From Clostridiales bacterium UBA1389 (lineage in GTDB: Bacteria > Bacillota > Clostridia > Oscillospirales > CAG-382): a stretch of DNA of 5,318 bases. Position numbers and translations under genes: made by a program. Under the pieces are notes generated by a model. That model did no database searches and had not been told where the DNA came from. It was given only the letters and a program-made list of their open reading frames with translations. Positions 4,951-5,318 of the stretch are shown here, in pieces. The stretch lies in the NCBI GenBank assembly GCA_002305335.1, contig DBQR01000005.1, forward strand, positions 13,446-18,763, read 5' to 3'. The stretch's first letter is position 1, and the number at the start of each line of letters is the position of its first letter.

Positions 4951-4979
4951 AATATATGAACAACAAGCGGAAAAAAATA
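4951..4979 (-). promoter_or_regulatory. Possible sigma-E-like promoter of spoIIID
   Basis: On the minus strand, TATTTTT (4973-4979) and CATATATT (4951-4958) with a 14-base spacer partly resemble the B. subtilis sigma-E pattern KMATATT and CATACAMT (5 of 7 and 6 of 8 by eye). B. subtilis spoIIID is sigma-E dependent, which makes this plausible, but the AT-rich context weakens the match. No good sigma-A promoter is seen here. Confidence 0.25.
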
Positions 4980-5005
4980 ACAAAAATCACTATTGAAATA
5001 CGGTT

Positions 5006-5035
5006 TTAAGTGTGCTATCATTATTGCCGTATAAT
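5006..5035 (+). promoter_or_regulatory. Probable galE promoter (strong -10, weak -35)
   Basis: A perfect TATAAT lies at 5030-5035. The best -35 is only TTAAGT at 5006-5011 with an 18-base spacer, and no extended -10 TG is present. The predicted start near 5042 leaves a leader of about 26 nt. A weak -35 may mean low basal activity or need for an activator. Confidence 0.5.
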
Positions 5036-5067
5036 GTTGCAAAACTTTATGAAAGGAACGGGAAAGC

Positions 5068-5318
5068 ATGAAAATTCTTGTCACCGGCGGCACCGGATAT
5101 ATCGGCTCCCATACCGCCATCGAACTTATCGGCAGGGGCGACGAAGTGGTTATCGCCGACAACCTGTCGAATTCAAAAAAAAGCGTTATCGACATTATTG
5201 AAAAAATTACGGGAAAAAGGCCGGAATTTTACGAAATCGACGTTTCCAACAAGCCTAAGCTGGAGGAAATTTTCAAAGCCCATAAAATCGACGCCGTGAT
5301 TCATTTCGCCGGTTTAAA
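5068..5318 (+). CDS. galE: UDP-glucose 4-epimerase, N-terminal part
   Basis: Interconverts UDP-galactose and UDP-glucose with bound NAD, in the Leloir pathway and in the supply of sugar nucleotides for surface polysaccharides. The frame is open from ATG 5068 to the window edge: 83 complete codons plus two bases of an expected ~330-340. Seen: an immediate Rossmann fold with GGTGYIG (7-13) followed by SHTAIEL as in GalE, the acidic end of the second strand at Asp31 in ADNLSNS (30-36), Asp58 in EIDVSN (56-61) near the adenine site, and IDAVIHFAGL (74-83), the GalE-type start of the FAGLKAVGES motif. AAAGGAA (5052-5058) precedes the ATG by nine bases. It is divergent from spoIIID with about 145 bases between the starts. 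Other extended-SDR sugar-nucleotide epimerases share the Rossmann motif, but SHTAIEL and HFAGL favour GalE. Confidence 0.93.
   Translation, partial: MKILVTGGTGYIGSHTAIELIGRGDEVVIADNLSNSKKSVIDIIEKITGKRPEFYEIDVSNKPKLEEIFKAHKIDAVIHFAGL

Noticed and set aside
4812..5009. Plus-strand 65-codon ORF opposite spoIIID
   Set aside because: It is antisense to the conserved SpoIIID helix-turn-helix, and its start lies inside that gene with no ribosome binding site.
1..5318. Search by eye for CRISPR arrays, transposase genes, tRNA/rRNA genes and toxin-antitoxin pairs
   Set aside because: No spaced direct repeats, transposase motifs, tRNA-like cloverleaf or paired small genes were found.

Overview
This 5.3 kb window looks like the chromosome of an endospore-forming anaerobe of the class Clostridia. 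The basis is a SpoIIID sporulation regulator, Gram-positive style ribosome binding sites (AAGGAG, GGAGGT), compact sigma-A-type promoters with 17-base spacers, and an intergenic palindromic repeat of a kind I recall from Oscillospiraceae/Ruminococcaceae genomes. I ran no search, so the taxon is an inference. The content is mostly core metabolic and cell-wall genes plus one sporulation gene. I see no phage, transposon, CRISPR array or rRNA/tRNA gene.

Layout. (1) Positions 1-1047, minus: the first 349 residues of a GTP-type phosphoenolpyruvate carboxykinase, running off the left edge. (2) Positions 1048-1413: a divergent regulatory region with a good promoter for each flanking gene, a hairpin-forming inverted repeat at the predicted pckG transcription start, and a possible 28-codon small ORF. 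(3) Positions 1414-2658, plus: a stand-alone protein of the uroporphyrinogen decarboxylase (UroD/MetE-like) superfamily, followed by an intrinsic terminator. (4) Positions 2753-3352, plus: a zinc N-acetylmuramoyl-L-alanine amidase (Amidase_3) with its own promoter and no signal peptide. (5) Positions 3353-3662: a gene-free convergent region with a chain of overlapping hairpins, a palindromic repeat element and the rbsK terminator. (6) Positions 3663-4598, minus: a PfkB-family ribokinase. (7) Positions 4665 to about 4922, minus: spoIIID, whose true start seems to lack a canonical codon. (8) From 5068, plus: the first 83 codons of UDP-glucose 4-epimerase (galE), running off the right edge.

How the genes relate. 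Almost every gene has its own promoter and terminator, so the window reads as a set of monocistronic units rather than one pathway operon. PEPCK (PEP/oxaloacetate), ribokinase (ribose entry to the pentose phosphate pool) and GalE (UDP-galactose/UDP-glucose) are central or sugar metabolism. SpoIIID and perhaps the amidase connect to mother-cell sporulation or wall turnover. The UroD-like protein is the least understood gene. The most unusual points are the spoIIID start, the possible small ORF overlapping the pckG promoter, a 9-base motif shared by the two divergent promoters, and the interlocking hairpins after the amidase gene. I found no convincing new multi-gene system.
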